NCBI GenBank assembly: GCA_045106675.1
Contig: JBGCFA010000006.1
Span: forward strand, 1 to 38,055
From: JBCAWW01 sp045106675
Lineage (GTDB): Bacteria; Bacteroidota; Bacteroidia; J057
Direction of reading: 5' to 3'
Length of the DNA: 38,055 bases
Shown here: positions 1 through 9,043 of the stretch, piece after piece
How positions within the stretch are numbered: the stretch's first letter is position 1
Layout of the letters: every line of letters starts with the position of its first letter
Made by a program: the position numbers and the translations under genes
The notes under the pieces: generated by a model
The model's input: only the letters and a program-made list of their open reading frames with translations
What the model was told of the DNA's origin: nothing
Database searches by the model: none

Positions 1-192
1 TTGTACCCACCTATAAATCTTCCCTTCTAAAGCTCGGGCTGGAACAAAACTGCCTTTCGAAGATAAAGCATCAATATTCTCAGGAAAACTTTCCGCCCCA
101 TTTTGAAAAAAAACATTTTGCACGTTTTGCCCGATTAGAGGACTTACGCAGAGGCATAGAAACACCCCCAAAAAAGTAATCGCATTTCTCAT
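1..192 (-). CDS. Exported protein, 5' end only (runs off left edge)
   Basis: These are the first 64 codons of a minus-strand gene that leaves the window without meeting a stop. The ATG at 192-190 is followed by a clear type I signal peptide: a short basic start (MRN), a hydrophobic core of about 17 residues (ITFLGVFLCLCVSPLI) and a likely cleavage site near Gly-Gln at residues 21-22, a cut context common in exported Bacteroidota proteins. About 40 mature residues are visible and end in YRWVQ; they show no motif I can name. The protein is probably secreted, but its function cannot be told from this fragment. It is divergent from the thioesterase gene at 379, with a 186-bp gap between them. Confidence 0.7.
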   Translation of the reverse strand, partial: MRNAITFLGVFLCLCVSPLIGQNVQNVFFQNGAESFPENIDALSSKGSFVPARALEGKIYRWVQ

Positions 193-226
193 ATTATAGT
201 ACTTGATATCTGATTGTATTCGGAAA

Positions 227-238
227 TATACGCGTATA
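227..238. repeat. 12-bp perfect palindrome in divergent intergenic region
   Basis: TATACGCGTATA is a perfect palindrome lying 35 bp upstream of the exported-protein start (192, minus) and 140 bp upstream of the thioesterase start. Its position between divergent genes would suit an operator, but no regulator or second copy is visible, so this is only a candidate. Confidence 0.3.
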
Positions 239-270
239 AGTATGTATCAAAAAGACAGATACCAGACTTT

Positions 271-329
271 TGTTTGAGATTTTGTGATAAAGTGGTTCTT
301 ATTGTGAGGAAGCTTTACAATCTCAAACA
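271..329 (+). repeat. 11-bp inverted repeat in the thioesterase leader
   Basis: TGTTTGAGATT at 271-281 is perfectly complementary to AATCTCAAACA at 319-329, separated by 37 bp. The right arm is followed by GTTTTG and ends 49 bp before the thioesterase ATG. It could form a long-loop hairpin in a leader RNA or be a split protein-binding site. The T-run is too short for a confident terminator. Confidence 0.4.
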
Positions 330-378
330 GTTTTGTATCTTGTAGCTTTTAAGCTTTGAATCGCCTATTGGCCCCATT

Positions 379-804
379 ATGGCTATTGAAGTACCAAAAT
401 ATAAGACCTTTACTGAGATCACCGTTCGTAGTTGGACACTTGACCTTTATGGACAAGTCAGCAATGCTAAGTTTCTAGAGTTCCTCGAAGAGGCCCGCTG
501 GAATCATTTCAAAGGCTTCTTTGAATCTGGTATGTTCATGGAATTAGGACTGGCTTTCATGCCCGTCAATGTCAACCTCAGCTATAGCAAGCCCGCTCAC
601 CTAGGTGATATTCTTGATATCGAGACGGTTATCGATCGAATTGGTGAAAAAAGTATCACCCTTGATCAAAAGATCACTATGCGAGATACTCAAGAGCTCA
701 TCGTCGCTGCAGAAGTAACTTTTGTTGTCAAAGACATGCAAAAAGGGGTAGCCGTTCCCGTTAAGGGAAGACTGCTAGATATGTTCTTACGTGATCTGGA
801 CTAA
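379..804 (+). CDS. Hotdog-fold acyl-CoA thioesterase (YbgC/FadM-like)
   Basis: A 141-residue protein of the single-hotdog 4HBT family, which hydrolyses acyl-CoA thioesters in the cytoplasm. The family signature, usually D-x-D-x-x-G-H-V-N-N-A, appears here at residues 22-30 as DLYGQVSNA, followed by the helix FLEFLEEARW (residues 32-41). Asp22 takes the place of the catalytic acid in YbgC-type enzymes. Gln26 and Ser28 replace the more usual His and Asn, so substrate preference may differ. The length is normal for the family. The ATG at 379 is the natural start because the hotdog core begins only about 10 residues later. Its TAA overlaps the TAG of the convergent AAA+ gene by two bases. The acyl substrate cannot be told; an acyl-CoA synthetase and a lipase are encoded elsewhere in the window. 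Confidence 0.85.
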   Translation: MAIEVPKYKTFTEITVRSWTLDLYGQVSNAKFLEFLEEARWNHFKGFFESGMFMELGLAFMPVNVNLSYSKPAHLGDILDIETVIDRIGEKSITLDQKITMRDTQELIVAAEVTFVVKDMQKGVAVPVKGRLLDMFLRDLD

Positions 805-3434
805 AAGCCAACTCGGCCTTGCTTCCCCCCTTCTAACAAACTATCATTCCCTTCGGCAAACTCCACTACATCTGATGTCTCTAGGGTCTGTAGGAGTTCC
901 TCCGAACGCTTAGACGGATCTAGGGCCGCAAGTCTCAAATGTTGATTCTTGATTGCCTTTTCAATTACTTTTCTGACGGCACGCGCATTTCCAAAAAACT
1001 GATTTTTGGTTCGGTGTAAATACGCAAAATAGCCTTCTAAATATGGAATAGCATCTTTGCCCATACTGATCTCTTCGCGAGCCAGCATCATACGAGCGAT
1101 ACTCAATAATTCGACAGGATTATAGTCCGGAAATTCTAGCTTACGATCAAATCGACTCCGAAGCCCCGGATTAGCCTGGAGAAATTGTTGCATATTTTTG
1201 GGATAGCCTACGGCAATGACCACGAGTTCTCCGCGGAGATCCTCCATACGCTTCAAGATAGTTTCGACAGCCTCGCGACCAAAATCGCTCGGACCGCCTT
1301 GTGTCAACGAATAAGCTTCGTCAATAAACAATACGCCTCCACGCGCTTTGTCAACTACCTCTGCAGTCTTTATAGCCGTTTGCCCTACATGTCCTGCGAC
1401 TAAGGCTTGACGATCACATTCGATTACATGCCCACGTTCCAAAATCCCTAAGGCTTTATAGATTTTGCCAAGTATACGTGCTACAGTGGTTTTGCCCGTT
1501 CCGGGATTACCGGTAAAAACTGTATGCAAAGAAAAACGATTGAGTACATCCTTGCCGATCTCTTTATAAAACTTGACCAATTTGACCAACTCCTGGATCT
1601 CTCGCTTGACCGTCTCTAGGCCGATCATTTCATTCAATTCTTCCAATGCGGAGGACAATAAAGCCTCATCGATCGGAATACGAGCCTTTTTACGTTCGCT
1701 GGCTTCAAATATTTCGGCTACATCCGCCTCCTTTATGATCGAGAGATCGCTCTCGTTCAATAAGGCGGGATTGTCCGTTCGCATAACGCGAAGTCCCAAA
1801 TTCATCTTTGCCTCATTGATCAATGAGAGAACAAATCTCGCATTGCCAAAACTCTTGTCTCTATTGCGATAGGACTCTGTGAGATGATGTTTGAGATAAA
1901 TCTGTGCTTCAGGAGCAAGCTCGACTGCCAAGCGTTTCGTCCAATGAAAAGCAATTTGTTCGAGTTCGTCTGGTGTATAATCAGCAAACTCAAATCGCAT
2001 CGTAAAACGTGATCTCAATCCGGGATTAGACTGGAGAAATGATTCCATCTCCTTCGGATAACCCGCAACTACTACGGCTAAATCTCCTTTACCATCGGAC
2101 ATTTCTTTGATCAAAAGCTCAATCACTTCTCGTCCGTAATCCTTGGTATCATCTTCCCCACGATATAAGGCATAAGCTTCGTCGATAAACAAAATACCTC
2201 CGCGCGCCTTTTCAATTACCGCTTTAACCTTTGGAGCGGTCTGCCCAATATACTCTCCCAATAAGTCAGAACGATCCACCTCATGAATATGTCCTTTGCT
2301 CAACAAACCTAGCTTTTTATAAATCCGTCCCAACATACGGGCGACAGTAGTTTTGCCCGTTCCGGGATTACCGGTAAAGACTACATGCAAATTGATAGGC
2401 TCTGCATCTTCAAAGCCTTTATCGCTACGGAGTTGGAGGAAATTTAGGTATTGCGCGTATTCTCTGATACGAGTTTTGACTTGCTCTAAGCCAATCAAAG
2501 CGTCAAGCTCCGCCAATACTTCTTCTAGAGACATTGTCTCTAGCTCATTGAGCGGGATACCCGGCTTAGAAAGTGGCCCATGCTCCATATTTCTGATGAA
2601 GGGAGGCTCACCATCTTCAAATATTTCTCCCACCTGAAAGGGAACGATCCCAATCAAAGTGTCCATGAAGACAATTTCGACTGTATAATTATCTTTGAAC
2701 CATGTACCTTTTAGATCAGATCCCCATCCAGAATGGATCGTAATAGATTCGTTCCCTGTAGGGATCTTGACCAACTCTATCATCTGCCCTTTTAGCTGGC
2801 GCGCATCATTGTAGATGTTAAAAGTCATCTCGCACATCCACTCCTCTTGATAGCGGTTTTCAGCTTGAAACTCGACCCAAATAAAGCGAGTCTCTGTATA
2901 CTGAAAGCTTTGATAATAGTTGACGTCAGGACGTGAACGGTCCGCATTTGCCCCTTCATATAGGCGGACTAACTGGACATCCAGATATGGATTTTGCTCA
3001 GCATTGACATTGCCAACACTGTACACATAAAATTCAGATTGTCCGACTTTAGCGCCATTTATATAGGCCTCCCAGTGATAATGGCCTTCTTCCCAAGGTT
3101 TTCCTTCCTCATCACTACCTTGCTGCTCGCGGATATAGACGATATTCTGGGTTTGGCTAATGTGTTTAGGCACTTCTAATTCAGCGATCTGCTCAGCTTT
3201 TCGCCGACGATCTTTAGGTTGTCTAAACAATTTCAACTTGATGAGGCCTTCCCAGTCTTCTTCATCAAAAAGCTTATTATAGAACGAGAATTCGACATGA
3301 ATGTAAGTCAGTTCATGCCGATCAAAGACTTGGCGATATTTTTTTTTGCCTTCGGCTAACCATTCGTTAGATGCAAAGGTTTTAAGAGCTTTAAACTTGT
3401 ACCGAACAAAGCCGGAAGGTTTTTGATGGGCCAT
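801..3434 (-). CDS. Double AAA+ ATPase of the CbxX/CfqX (CbbX/SpoVK-like) family with novel N-terminal domain
   Basis: An 877-residue protein with two complete AAA+ modules of the CbxX/CfqX family. Walker A motifs (GNPGTGKTT) lie at residues 355-363 and 642-650, Walker B motifs read ILFIDEAYAL and VLFIDEAYSL, and each module ends with an arginine finger/sensor region (NPGLRSRF, then FGNAR). Such ATPases remodel protein complexes; CbbX, for example, reactivates Rubisco. The client here is unknown. The N-terminal ~280 residues contain no family I recognise and seem to hold two related beta-rich units, one beginning YIHVEFSFYN and one FIWVEFQAEN, each closing with a similar strand pattern (HYHWEAY / NYTVEIV). 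I chose the ATG at 3434; a TTG at 3515 would add 27 residues with no resemblance to a signal peptide. There is no visible operon partner. Confidence 0.85.
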   Translation of the reverse strand: MAHQKPSGFVRYKFKALKTFASNEWLAEGKKKYRQVFDRHELTYIHVEFSFYNKLFDEEDWEGLIKLKLFRQPKDRRRKAEQIAELEVPKHISQTQNIVYIREQQGSDEEGKPWEEGHYHWEAYINGAKVGQSEFYVYSVGNVNAEQNPYLDVQLVRLYEGANADRSRPDVNYYQSFQYTETRFIWVEFQAENRYQEEWMCEMTFNIYNDARQLKGQMIELVKIPTGNESITIHSGWGSDLKGTWFKDNYTVEIVFMDTLIGIVPFQVGEIFEDGEPPFIRNMEHGPLSKPGIPLNELETMSLEEVLAELDALIGLEQVKTRIREYAQYLNFLQLRSDKGFEDAEPINLHVVFTGNPGTGKTTVARMLGRIYKKLGLLSKGHIHEVDRSDLLGEYIGQTAPKVKAVIEKARGGILFIDEAYALYRGEDDTKDYGREVIELLIKEMSDGKGDLAVVVAGYPKEMESFLQSNPGLRSRFTMRFEFADYTPDELEQIAFHWTKRLAVELAPEAQIYLKHHLTESYRNRDKSFGNARFVLSLINEAKMNLGLRVMRTDNPALLNESDLSIIKEADVAEIFEASERKKARIPIDEALLSSALEELNEMIGLETVKREIQELVKLVKFYKEIGKDVLNRFSLHTVFTGNPGTGKTTVARILGKIYKALGILERGHVIECDRQALVAGHVGQTAIKTAEVVDKARGGVLFIDEAYSLTQGGPSDFGREAVETILKRMEDLRGELVVIAVGYPKNMQQFLQANPGLRSRFDRKLEFPDYNPVELLSIARMMLAREEISMGKDAIPYLEGYFAYLHRTKNQFFGNARAVRKVIEKAIKNQHLRLAALDPSKRSEELLQTLETSDVVEFAEGNDSLLEGGKQGRVGF

Positions 3435-3529
3435 ATGATGAAGATGAACAATTTCCTTTTTAGGCGCAATTGTCTGTATCGCAAATATGCAGGCAAGCTT
3501 ACAATTACTCAGCAAAAAAAATGCTGTTT

Positions 3530-3560
3530 TTGCGCAAAAAGCTTAATTTTTGTATCTTTA
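3530..3560 (+). promoter_or_regulatory. Candidate Bacteroidota-type promoter for the AraC-like gene
   Basis: TTG at 3530-3532, 20 bp, then TATCTTTA at 3553-3560, which is one base from the Bacteroidota -7 consensus TAnnTTTG. The start codon follows 54 bp later. Spacing and position fit, but it is a single weak match. Confidence 0.4.
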
Positions 3561-3614
3561 AATGCTTAATACGGAAAAATCTCCTTCTGTCTTTCTCAAA
3601 TGAAAAAGTGAGTT

Positions 3615-4028
3615 ATGCAAACGAACTTACAATTTAGTCAACTGAGTGTTGTCAAGATGCTAGACCGACAGGCCAAGCGTCTTCTAAATTCAGAACCCCA
3701 GCCAGACTCCTATACTCAACAGGTAATGGGATTGGTAATCAGCCAGTTGCGCAAACGAAAATTAGGAATCGACGTAGTCGCGGATGATCTATCTATGAGC
3801 GTGCGTAGTTTGCAAATGAAGCTAAAAGAAGAAGGTACGAGCTACCAAAAACTACTCAATCGTATCAGAGAGCAACTTGCGATCGCTTTCCTCCAAGAGA
3901 AGAAATACTCCAAAAGTGAAATCGCGGATCTGCTCGGTTTTTCTGAAATCAGTGTCTTTTCCCGCACTTTCAAGAAGTGGACAGGGCAAAGTCCATCAGA
4001 ATTTCAGCTTGCCCTCTCGGCCTTTTAG
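3615..4028 (+). CDS. AraC-family HTH protein lacking a sensor domain
   Basis: A 137-residue protein whose C-terminal ~95 residues form an AraC/XylS double helix-turn-helix. The first HTH is around residues 53-75 (VVADDLSMSVRSLQMKLKEE) and the second around 99-131, with the typical ending F-S-R-T-F-K-K-W-T-G-Q-S-P-S-E-F. The ~45 residues before it are too short for the usual effector-binding or dimerisation domain, so this is either a stand-alone DNA-binding protein or relies on a partner. It lies 18 bp upstream of two Nudix genes in the same direction and probably shares their transcript. It may regulate its own operon, but no target site is identified. Confidence 0.8.
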   Translation: MQTNLQFSQLSVVKMLDRQAKRLLNSEPQPDSYTQQVMGLVISQLRKRKLGIDVVADDLSMSVRSLQMKLKEEGTSYQKLLNRIREQLAIAFLQEKKYSKSEIADLLGFSEISVFSRTFKKWTGQSPSEFQLALSAF

Positions 4029-4046
4029 ATCCGGCAAACCTAATTT

Positions 4047-4688
4047 ATGCCCATAGCGGATTTTATCCCTCTGCTTCAAGATCGTCTTCAGATCCCATTA
4101 CCCGGACTGGATGCCCAAATGATCATGGCTCCACCCATACGTGGTAAGACCATAGAAGTCCCCCAAAATGCTAGGCAAAGTGCTGTGATGCTACTGCTTT
4201 ATCCTCATCAGGATAAATGGTGGATCCCCTTTATCCGTCGGGCAGCAGATGGTCGAGTGCATGGTGGACAAGTAAGCTTACCAGGAGGACGCAAAGATCA
4301 AACAGATCCAGATTTCACCTATACAGCGCTTCGCGAAACGCATGAAGAGATTGGGGTTCCCCCAGATCAGATTAGTGTAATGGGTGAACTGACCGAAATC
4401 TACATACCTCCGAGTAATTCATTGGTGTATCCACGGATCGGTTTAGCTCAGAGCAGACCGGATTTCGAACCAAATCCCAGCGAAGTACAAGACATCATCG
4501 AGGTGGACATCACCCAATTTCTCGATCCCAAGCTGAGAGATATACATGAGGTAGATGTCTTCGGTGGCAATTTCATTCAAGCTCCTGGCTATACCGTCAA
4601 TGAGCAACACCTTATCTGGGGTGGTACTGCGATGATGGTAGCGGAGTTTGCGCAGCTAGTCGCTGAACTACAGGCTCATGCATCCTGA
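4047..4688 (+). CDS. Nudix hydrolase, CoA pyrophosphatase-like (NudL/NUDT7 group), copy 1
   Basis: A 213-residue Nudix protein. Residues ~62-78 carry the CoA-pyrophosphatase signature upstream of the Nudix box (R-R-A-A-D-G-R-V-H-G-G-Q-V-S-L-P-G-G), followed by the catalytic helix RETHEEIGV, which keeps the metal-binding glutamates and the Nudix glycine. The block ELTEIYIPPSNSLVYP further downstream is also typical of this group. Known members split CoA or its derivatives into 3',5'-ADP and (acyl)phosphopantetheine. The last 11 bp overlap the start of a second, homologous gene, so translation is probably coupled. The function is inferred from motifs only. Confidence 0.85.
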   Translation: MPIADFIPLLQDRLQIPLPGLDAQMIMAPPIRGKTIEVPQNARQSAVMLLLYPHQDKWWIPFIRRAADGRVHGGQVSLPGGRKDQTDPDFTYTALRETHEEIGVPPDQISVMGELTEIYIPPSNSLVYPRIGLAQSRPDFEPNPSEVQDIIEVDITQFLDPKLRDIHEVDVFGGNFIQAPGYTVNEQHLIWGGTAMMVAEFAQLVAELQAHAS

Positions 4689-5292
4689 TTGGCTCCATAA
4701 AATCCAAACGCGTTTACAGCAACCTTTACCCGGCTTAGAGAGTCAGCTCAAAATGACTTCTATGAAGCGGGGAGATAATTGGCAAGTGCGAGAAGACCAT
4801 CGTAAGAGTGGAGTGCTCGCTCTTTTTTATCCCTACCTCGGGGAACCCCATATTGTATTCATGGAACGCACCCAAGATGGCAAAGTACATGGTGGACAGA
4901 TCAGTTTTCCCGGCGGTAAAATGGAAAGCAGCGATCTAGACGCACAAGCAACGGCATTACGCGAAGCGGAAGAAGAACTAGCCATACCCGCCGCAGAGGT
5001 TCAAGTATTAGGTCCTCTCACTGAGCTATATATCCCTCCCAGCAACTTCATGGTCTATCCTAGCGTGGGCTATTTGCCCTATCGTCCTGACTTTGTGCCA
5101 GCTCCTGATGAGGTCGCCAAAGTAGTAGAGATAGCCCTTGGCGAACTACTCGACCCAGCTAATCTAAAATCACTATATCACTCGGTAGGAGATGGACGCA
5201 AAATAAAAGCCCCCGCCTTTGAGGTCAGGGGCAATATTATATGGGGGGCAACTGCGATGATGCTCAAAGAGTTGCTCGATATCGTTCGCTGA
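4678..5292 (+). CDS. Nudix hydrolase, CoA pyrophosphatase-like, copy 2 (tandem paralogue)
   Basis: A 204-residue paralogue of the preceding gene, sharing the opening pattern (RLQ-PLPGL), the H-G-G-Q-I-S-F-P-G-G signature and LTELYIPPSNFMVYP. Its Nudix helix reads REAEEELAI: the metal-binding glutamates remain, but the Nudix glycine is replaced by alanine. The start ATG at 4678 lies inside the previous gene. It ends 7 bp from the convergent metH stop. The pair looks like a tandem duplication followed by divergence. The two proteins could act on different CoA or nucleoside-diphosphate substrates, or form a heterodimer; the sequence does not decide. Confidence 0.82.
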   Translation: MHPDWLHKIQTRLQQPLPGLESQLKMTSMKRGDNWQVREDHRKSGVLALFYPYLGEPHIVFMERTQDGKVHGGQISFPGGKMESSDLDAQATALREAEEELAIPAAEVQVLGPLTELYIPPSNFMVYPSVGYLPYRPDFVPAPDEVAKVVEIALGELLDPANLKSLYHSVGDGRKIKAPAFEVRGNIIWGATAMMLKELLDIVR

Positions 5293-5299
5293 CTGCGGC

Positions 5300-8200
5300 C
5301 TACTTATAACTCAAGATAGGGCTCAGCCAACGTTCCATCGACTCTAAAGCCATCTGCTTACGCTCTGCATAAGACTTAACTTGATCCAGACCAATTTTCC
5401 CAATACCGAAGTAACGTGATTCAGGATGCGAATAATACATTCCGCTAACTGAAGCAGTAGGATACATCGCGAGGCTTTCTGTCAAAGTAATCCCTGTATG
5501 TTTACCGACTTCCAATATCTTAAATAGCGTTTCTTTCTCGGTATGGTCAGGATTGGCAGGGTAACCGGGAGCAGGACGGATGCCTTGATACTTTTCTTTG
5601 ATCAATTCAGCCGTGGAGAAGTTTTCGTCCGAGGCATATCCCCACAATTCACGACGCACTTTGCGGTGCAACAACTCAGCAAAGGCTTCAGCCAAACGGT
5701 CAGCGAGAGCCTTGAGCATGATACTGCTATAATCGTCATGATCTGCTTCAAACTCTGCGATCTTCTTTTCGATGCCAAGACCTGTCGTTAAGGCAAAGCC
5801 ACCAATATGATCAGCTAATCCAGTCTCTTTAGGTGCCACAAAATCACCCAAACTCAGGCTCGGACCCTTGCGTTCAGCTTGCTGGCGAGGATTACAAAAA
5901 CGAGCCATGACTTGGCTGCGGCTATCATCTGTATATACTTCAATATCATCGTCATCTACGCCATTGGCAGGATAAAAACCCACTACGGCACGCGCTTCAA
6001 GCCACTTTTCGTCGATGATTTTGAGTAACATCTCTTTAGCATCATCGAAGAGTTTGTTGGCTGCAGGGCCTTTTTCAGGGTCTTGTAGAATCTCAGGATA
6101 TTTGCCTTTCATCTCCCAAGTATAGAAAAATGGCGTCCAGTCGATATACTGACTGATCGTCTCTAGATCGTAATTTGCAAATACTTTGTTACCAATAAAG
6201 GTCGGGGCAGAGGCAATCGGCTGAGTCCAATCGACTTCCAGTTTATTAGCTCTGGCCCCAGTAAGACTCAACATCTTCTTAGCCTGACGTCGCTTGAGGT
6301 GTCCTTCCCGCATCTTTTCATATTCTGCCTTTAGCTCTTGGGCATAATTGGCACGGTGGGCCGGGTCCTCGTTCATTAGGTGTTGCGCCACAGGTACAGC
6401 CTTAGAGGCATCGAGTACGTGGATGACTGGGCCATCATACTCTGGTACAATTTTGACCGCTGTATGAATCCGAGAAGTCGTGGCTCCTCCAATCAAAAGC
6501 GGAGTTTTCATCCCGCGTTTCTCCATTTCCTGCGCCACATAGACCATTTCGTCTAATGAAGGCGTGATCAAACCACTGAGTCCAATGATATCAGCCTGGA
6601 TTTCAACGGCTTTGTCGAGAATTTTTTGCAATGGGACCATGACACCCATGTCAATCACTTCGTAATTGTTACAGGCCAAAACCACTCCTACGATGTTTTT
6701 GCCAATGTCATGCACATCGCCTTTAACAGTAGCCATGAGAATTTTACCCGCGCCAGAATTACCGGAAGAACCTTTTTCCTCTTCCATATATGGGAGGAGG
6801 TAGGCCACCGCTTTTTTCATCACTCGGGCACTTTTGACCACCTGGGGCAAAAACATCTTGCCAGCCCCAAAGAGATCACCGACCACATTCATGCCATCCA
6901 TCAAAGGGCCCTCAATCACGTGTAAAGGGCGTGCAAAGCTCAATCTCGCTTCTTCAGTATCAGCTTCGATATATTCTACGATTCCTTTGACGAGGGCATA
7001 TTCCAAACGCTTACCCACAGGCAATTCGCGCCATTCGAGGTTTTGCACTCGTTTTTTGCCGTTTTGCTTAACAGTCTCAGCAAAATCCACCAGTTTTTCG
7101 GTTGATTCGAGATTACGGTTAAGGAGAACGTCTTCAACTTTGGTTTTCAGATCGCCGGGGATATCCTCATAAATTTGGAGCATTCCTGCATTGACGATTC
7201 CCATATCCATACCCGCTTTGATAGCGTGATAAAGGAAGGCCGAGTGCATCGCTTCCCGCACAGCATTGTTGCCGCGGAAAGAGAAAGAAATATTGCTCAC
7301 TCCACCACTGACGAGCGCATGTGGTAGATTTTCTTTGATCCATCGTGTAGCATTGATGAAGTCCATAGCATAATTGTTATGTTCTTCAATGCCCGTGGCA
7401 ACGGCAAAGATATTTGGGTCAAAGATGATGTCTTGAGGCGGGAAACCGACTTCTTCGGTCAGGATTTTATAAGCGCGGGCACAGATTTCCGTTTTACGTT
7501 TGTAGGTATCGGCTTGGCCGTCTTCGTCGAACGCCATCACCACTACTCCGGCACCGTATTTACGGACTAAGGAAGCTTGTTCGAGAAACTGTTCCTTACC
7601 TTCTTTGAGTGAAATAGAGTTCACGATCGCCTTACCTTGCACACATTTGAGACCTGCCTCGATCACTTCAAACTTCGAGGAGTCCAACATGATAGGCACT
7701 CTCGAAATATCGGGTTCTGCGGCTAGCAGGTTAAGAAAGCGTACCATGGCCTCTTTGGAGTCCAGCATGCCTTCATCCATGTTGATGTCAATGATTTGGG
7801 CACCTCCTTCGACTTGTTGACGAGCAACAGAGAGGGCTTCATCATAGTTATCTTCTAAGATCAATCGCGAAAAACGACGAGAGCCGGTAACATTAGTACG
7901 TTCACCGACATTGACAAAATTGGTATTTTCAGTAATGATGAGCGGTTCTAAACCACTAAACATTGGCTTGGGTTCAATAACTGGAGCCTTGCGAGGTTTT
8001 GCCTTTGCAGCAGCACGTGCGATCGCTCCGATATGTTCTGGAGTACTCCCACAACATCCTCCCACGATATTGACCAAGGCTTCTTCCATATAGTTACCCA
8101 TCAGCTCTCCCATCTCTTCAGGCGTTTGGTCGTATTCACCAAACTCATTGGGTAGGCCAGCATTGGGGTAAGCACTAATAGGCACTGGGGCGATGCGGTG

Positions 8201-8986
8201 GAGATCTTTGACGTATTGCTGCAATTGTTCCGCTCCCAAAGCACAGTTAAGGCCTACACTAAATAGATTAGCGTGGGAAACGGAAATCCAGAATGCCTCT
8301 ACCACTTGGCCTGATAGCGTTCGCCCACTGGCGTCCGTTATCGTACCAGAGACCATAATCGGGATCTTGATACCTAAGTCTTCAGACAATTGTTCGATGG
8401 CAAATAATGCAGCCTTACTATTGAGGGTATCAAAGATGGTTTCAACCAATATTAAATCCGCACCTCCTTCGATCAATGCCTTGGCTTGCTCATAGTAATC
8501 ATCTTTGAGCGCATCAAAGGTGATATTGCGAAAACCAGGATCATTTACGTCTGGAGAAAGAGAGGCCGAAACATTGGTTGGTCCAATGGCACCAGCGACG
8601 AAACGCGGCTTATCCGGTGTACGCGCAGTATATTCATCGGCAATCTCACGGGCGATCCGAGCAGAAGCAAGATTCATCGCTACTACTTGGTCTTCCATAC
8701 CATAATCTCCCATCGCAACGCGCGTGGAGCTAAAGGTATTGGTTTCAATGATATCAGAGCCTACTTCTAAATATGAAGCGTGAATCTCTTTGATGATATC
8801 CGGCCGAGTGAGGGAGAGCAGATCATTGTTGCCTTTTTGTGAACGAGGGTGATCTTTGAAAAGTTCGCCACGATAATCCTCTTCCTCTAACTTATAACGT
8901 TGGATCATGGTACCCATGGCACCATCCATCACGAGGATCTTTTCTGCTAGTAAAGCTTGCAGTTGAGCCTGCTTGTCAATAAACAT
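5300..8986 (-). CDS. metH: Cobalamin-dependent methionine synthase
   Basis: A 1228-residue protein, almost exactly the length of E. coli MetH (1227). It transfers the methyl group of 5-methyltetrahydrofolate to homocysteine via methylcobalamin. All modules are present in order: homocysteine-binding barrel (residues 1 to ~330) with zinc cysteines in VGLNCALG and GGCCGSTPEH; pterin-binding barrel (~350-620); cobalamin cap and Rossmann domain with the DVHDIGKN motif, whose cobalt-ligand histidine is residue 759, the same number as in E. coli; and the AdoMet-binding reactivation domain (~900-1228) ending in YYSHPESRYFGIG. The ATG at 8986 fits the family start. The hybrid kinase gene lies 97 bp upstream on the same strand. 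I see no cobalamin or SAM riboswitch in that gap. Confidence 0.98.
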   Translation of the reverse strand: MFIDKQAQLQALLAEKILVMDGAMGTMIQRYKLEEEDYRGELFKDHPRSQKGNNDLLSLTRPDIIKEIHASYLEVGSDIIETNTFSSTRVAMGDYGMEDQVVAMNLASARIAREIADEYTARTPDKPRFVAGAIGPTNVSASLSPDVNDPGFRNITFDALKDDYYEQAKALIEGGADLILVETIFDTLNSKAALFAIEQLSEDLGIKIPIMVSGTITDASGRTLSGQVVEAFWISVSHANLFSVGLNCALGAEQLQQYVKDLHRIAPVPISAYPNAGLPNEFGEYDQTPEEMGELMGNYMEEALVNIVGGCCGSTPEHIGAIARAAAKAKPRKAPVIEPKPMFSGLEPLIITENTNFVNVGERTNVTGSRRFSRLILEDNYDEALSVARQQVEGGAQIIDINMDEGMLDSKEAMVRFLNLLAAEPDISRVPIMLDSSKFEVIEAGLKCVQGKAIVNSISLKEGKEQFLEQASLVRKYGAGVVVMAFDEDGQADTYKRKTEICARAYKILTEEVGFPPQDIIFDPNIFAVATGIEEHNNYAMDFINATRWIKENLPHALVSGGVSNISFSFRGNNAVREAMHSAFLYHAIKAGMDMGIVNAGMLQIYEDIPGDLKTKVEDVLLNRNLESTEKLVDFAETVKQNGKKRVQNLEWRELPVGKRLEYALVKGIVEYIEADTEEARLSFARPLHVIEGPLMDGMNVVGDLFGAGKMFLPQVVKSARVMKKAVAYLLPYMEEEKGSSGNSGAGKILMATVKGDVHDIGKNIVGVVLACNNYEVIDMGVMVPLQKILDKAVEIQADIIGLSGLITPSLDEMVYVAQEMEKRGMKTPLLIGGATTSRIHTAVKIVPEYDGPVIHVLDASKAVPVAQHLMNEDPAHRANYAQELKAEYEKMREGHLKRRQAKKMLSLTGARANKLEVDWTQPIASAPTFIGNKVFANYDLETISQYIDWTPFFYTWEMKGKYPEILQDPEKGPAANKLFDDAKEMLLKIIDEKWLEARAVVGFYPANGVDDDDIEVYTDDSRSQVMARFCNPRQQAERKGPSLSLGDFVAPKETGLADHIGGFALTTGLGIEKKIAEFEADHDDYSSIMLKALADRLAEAFAELLHRKVRRELWGYASDENFSTAELIKEKYQGIRPAPGYPANPDHTEKETLFKILEVGKHTGITLTESLAMYPTASVSGMYYSHPESRYFGIGKIGLDQVKSYAERKQMALESMERWLSPILSYK

Positions 8987-9035
8987 GCGTGCTTTTGTTG
9001 TTAGGTTTGGGTATTAAGCCTTTGCTTAGGGAACA

Positions 9036-9043
9036 CAAATTTA
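9036..9043 (-). promoter_or_regulatory. Candidate -7 element upstream of metH
   Basis: Read on the minus strand this is TAAATTTG, an exact match to the Bacteroidota -7 consensus TAnnTTTG, 49 bp before the metH ATG. No TTG occurs at the expected -33 distance, so only the -7 half is supported. Confidence 0.35.

Noticed and set aside
3435..3515. Longer N terminus of the double AAA+ ATPase from TTG at 3515
   Set aside because: The extra 27 residues include no export signal and no conserved-looking sequence; an ATG at 3434 is available.
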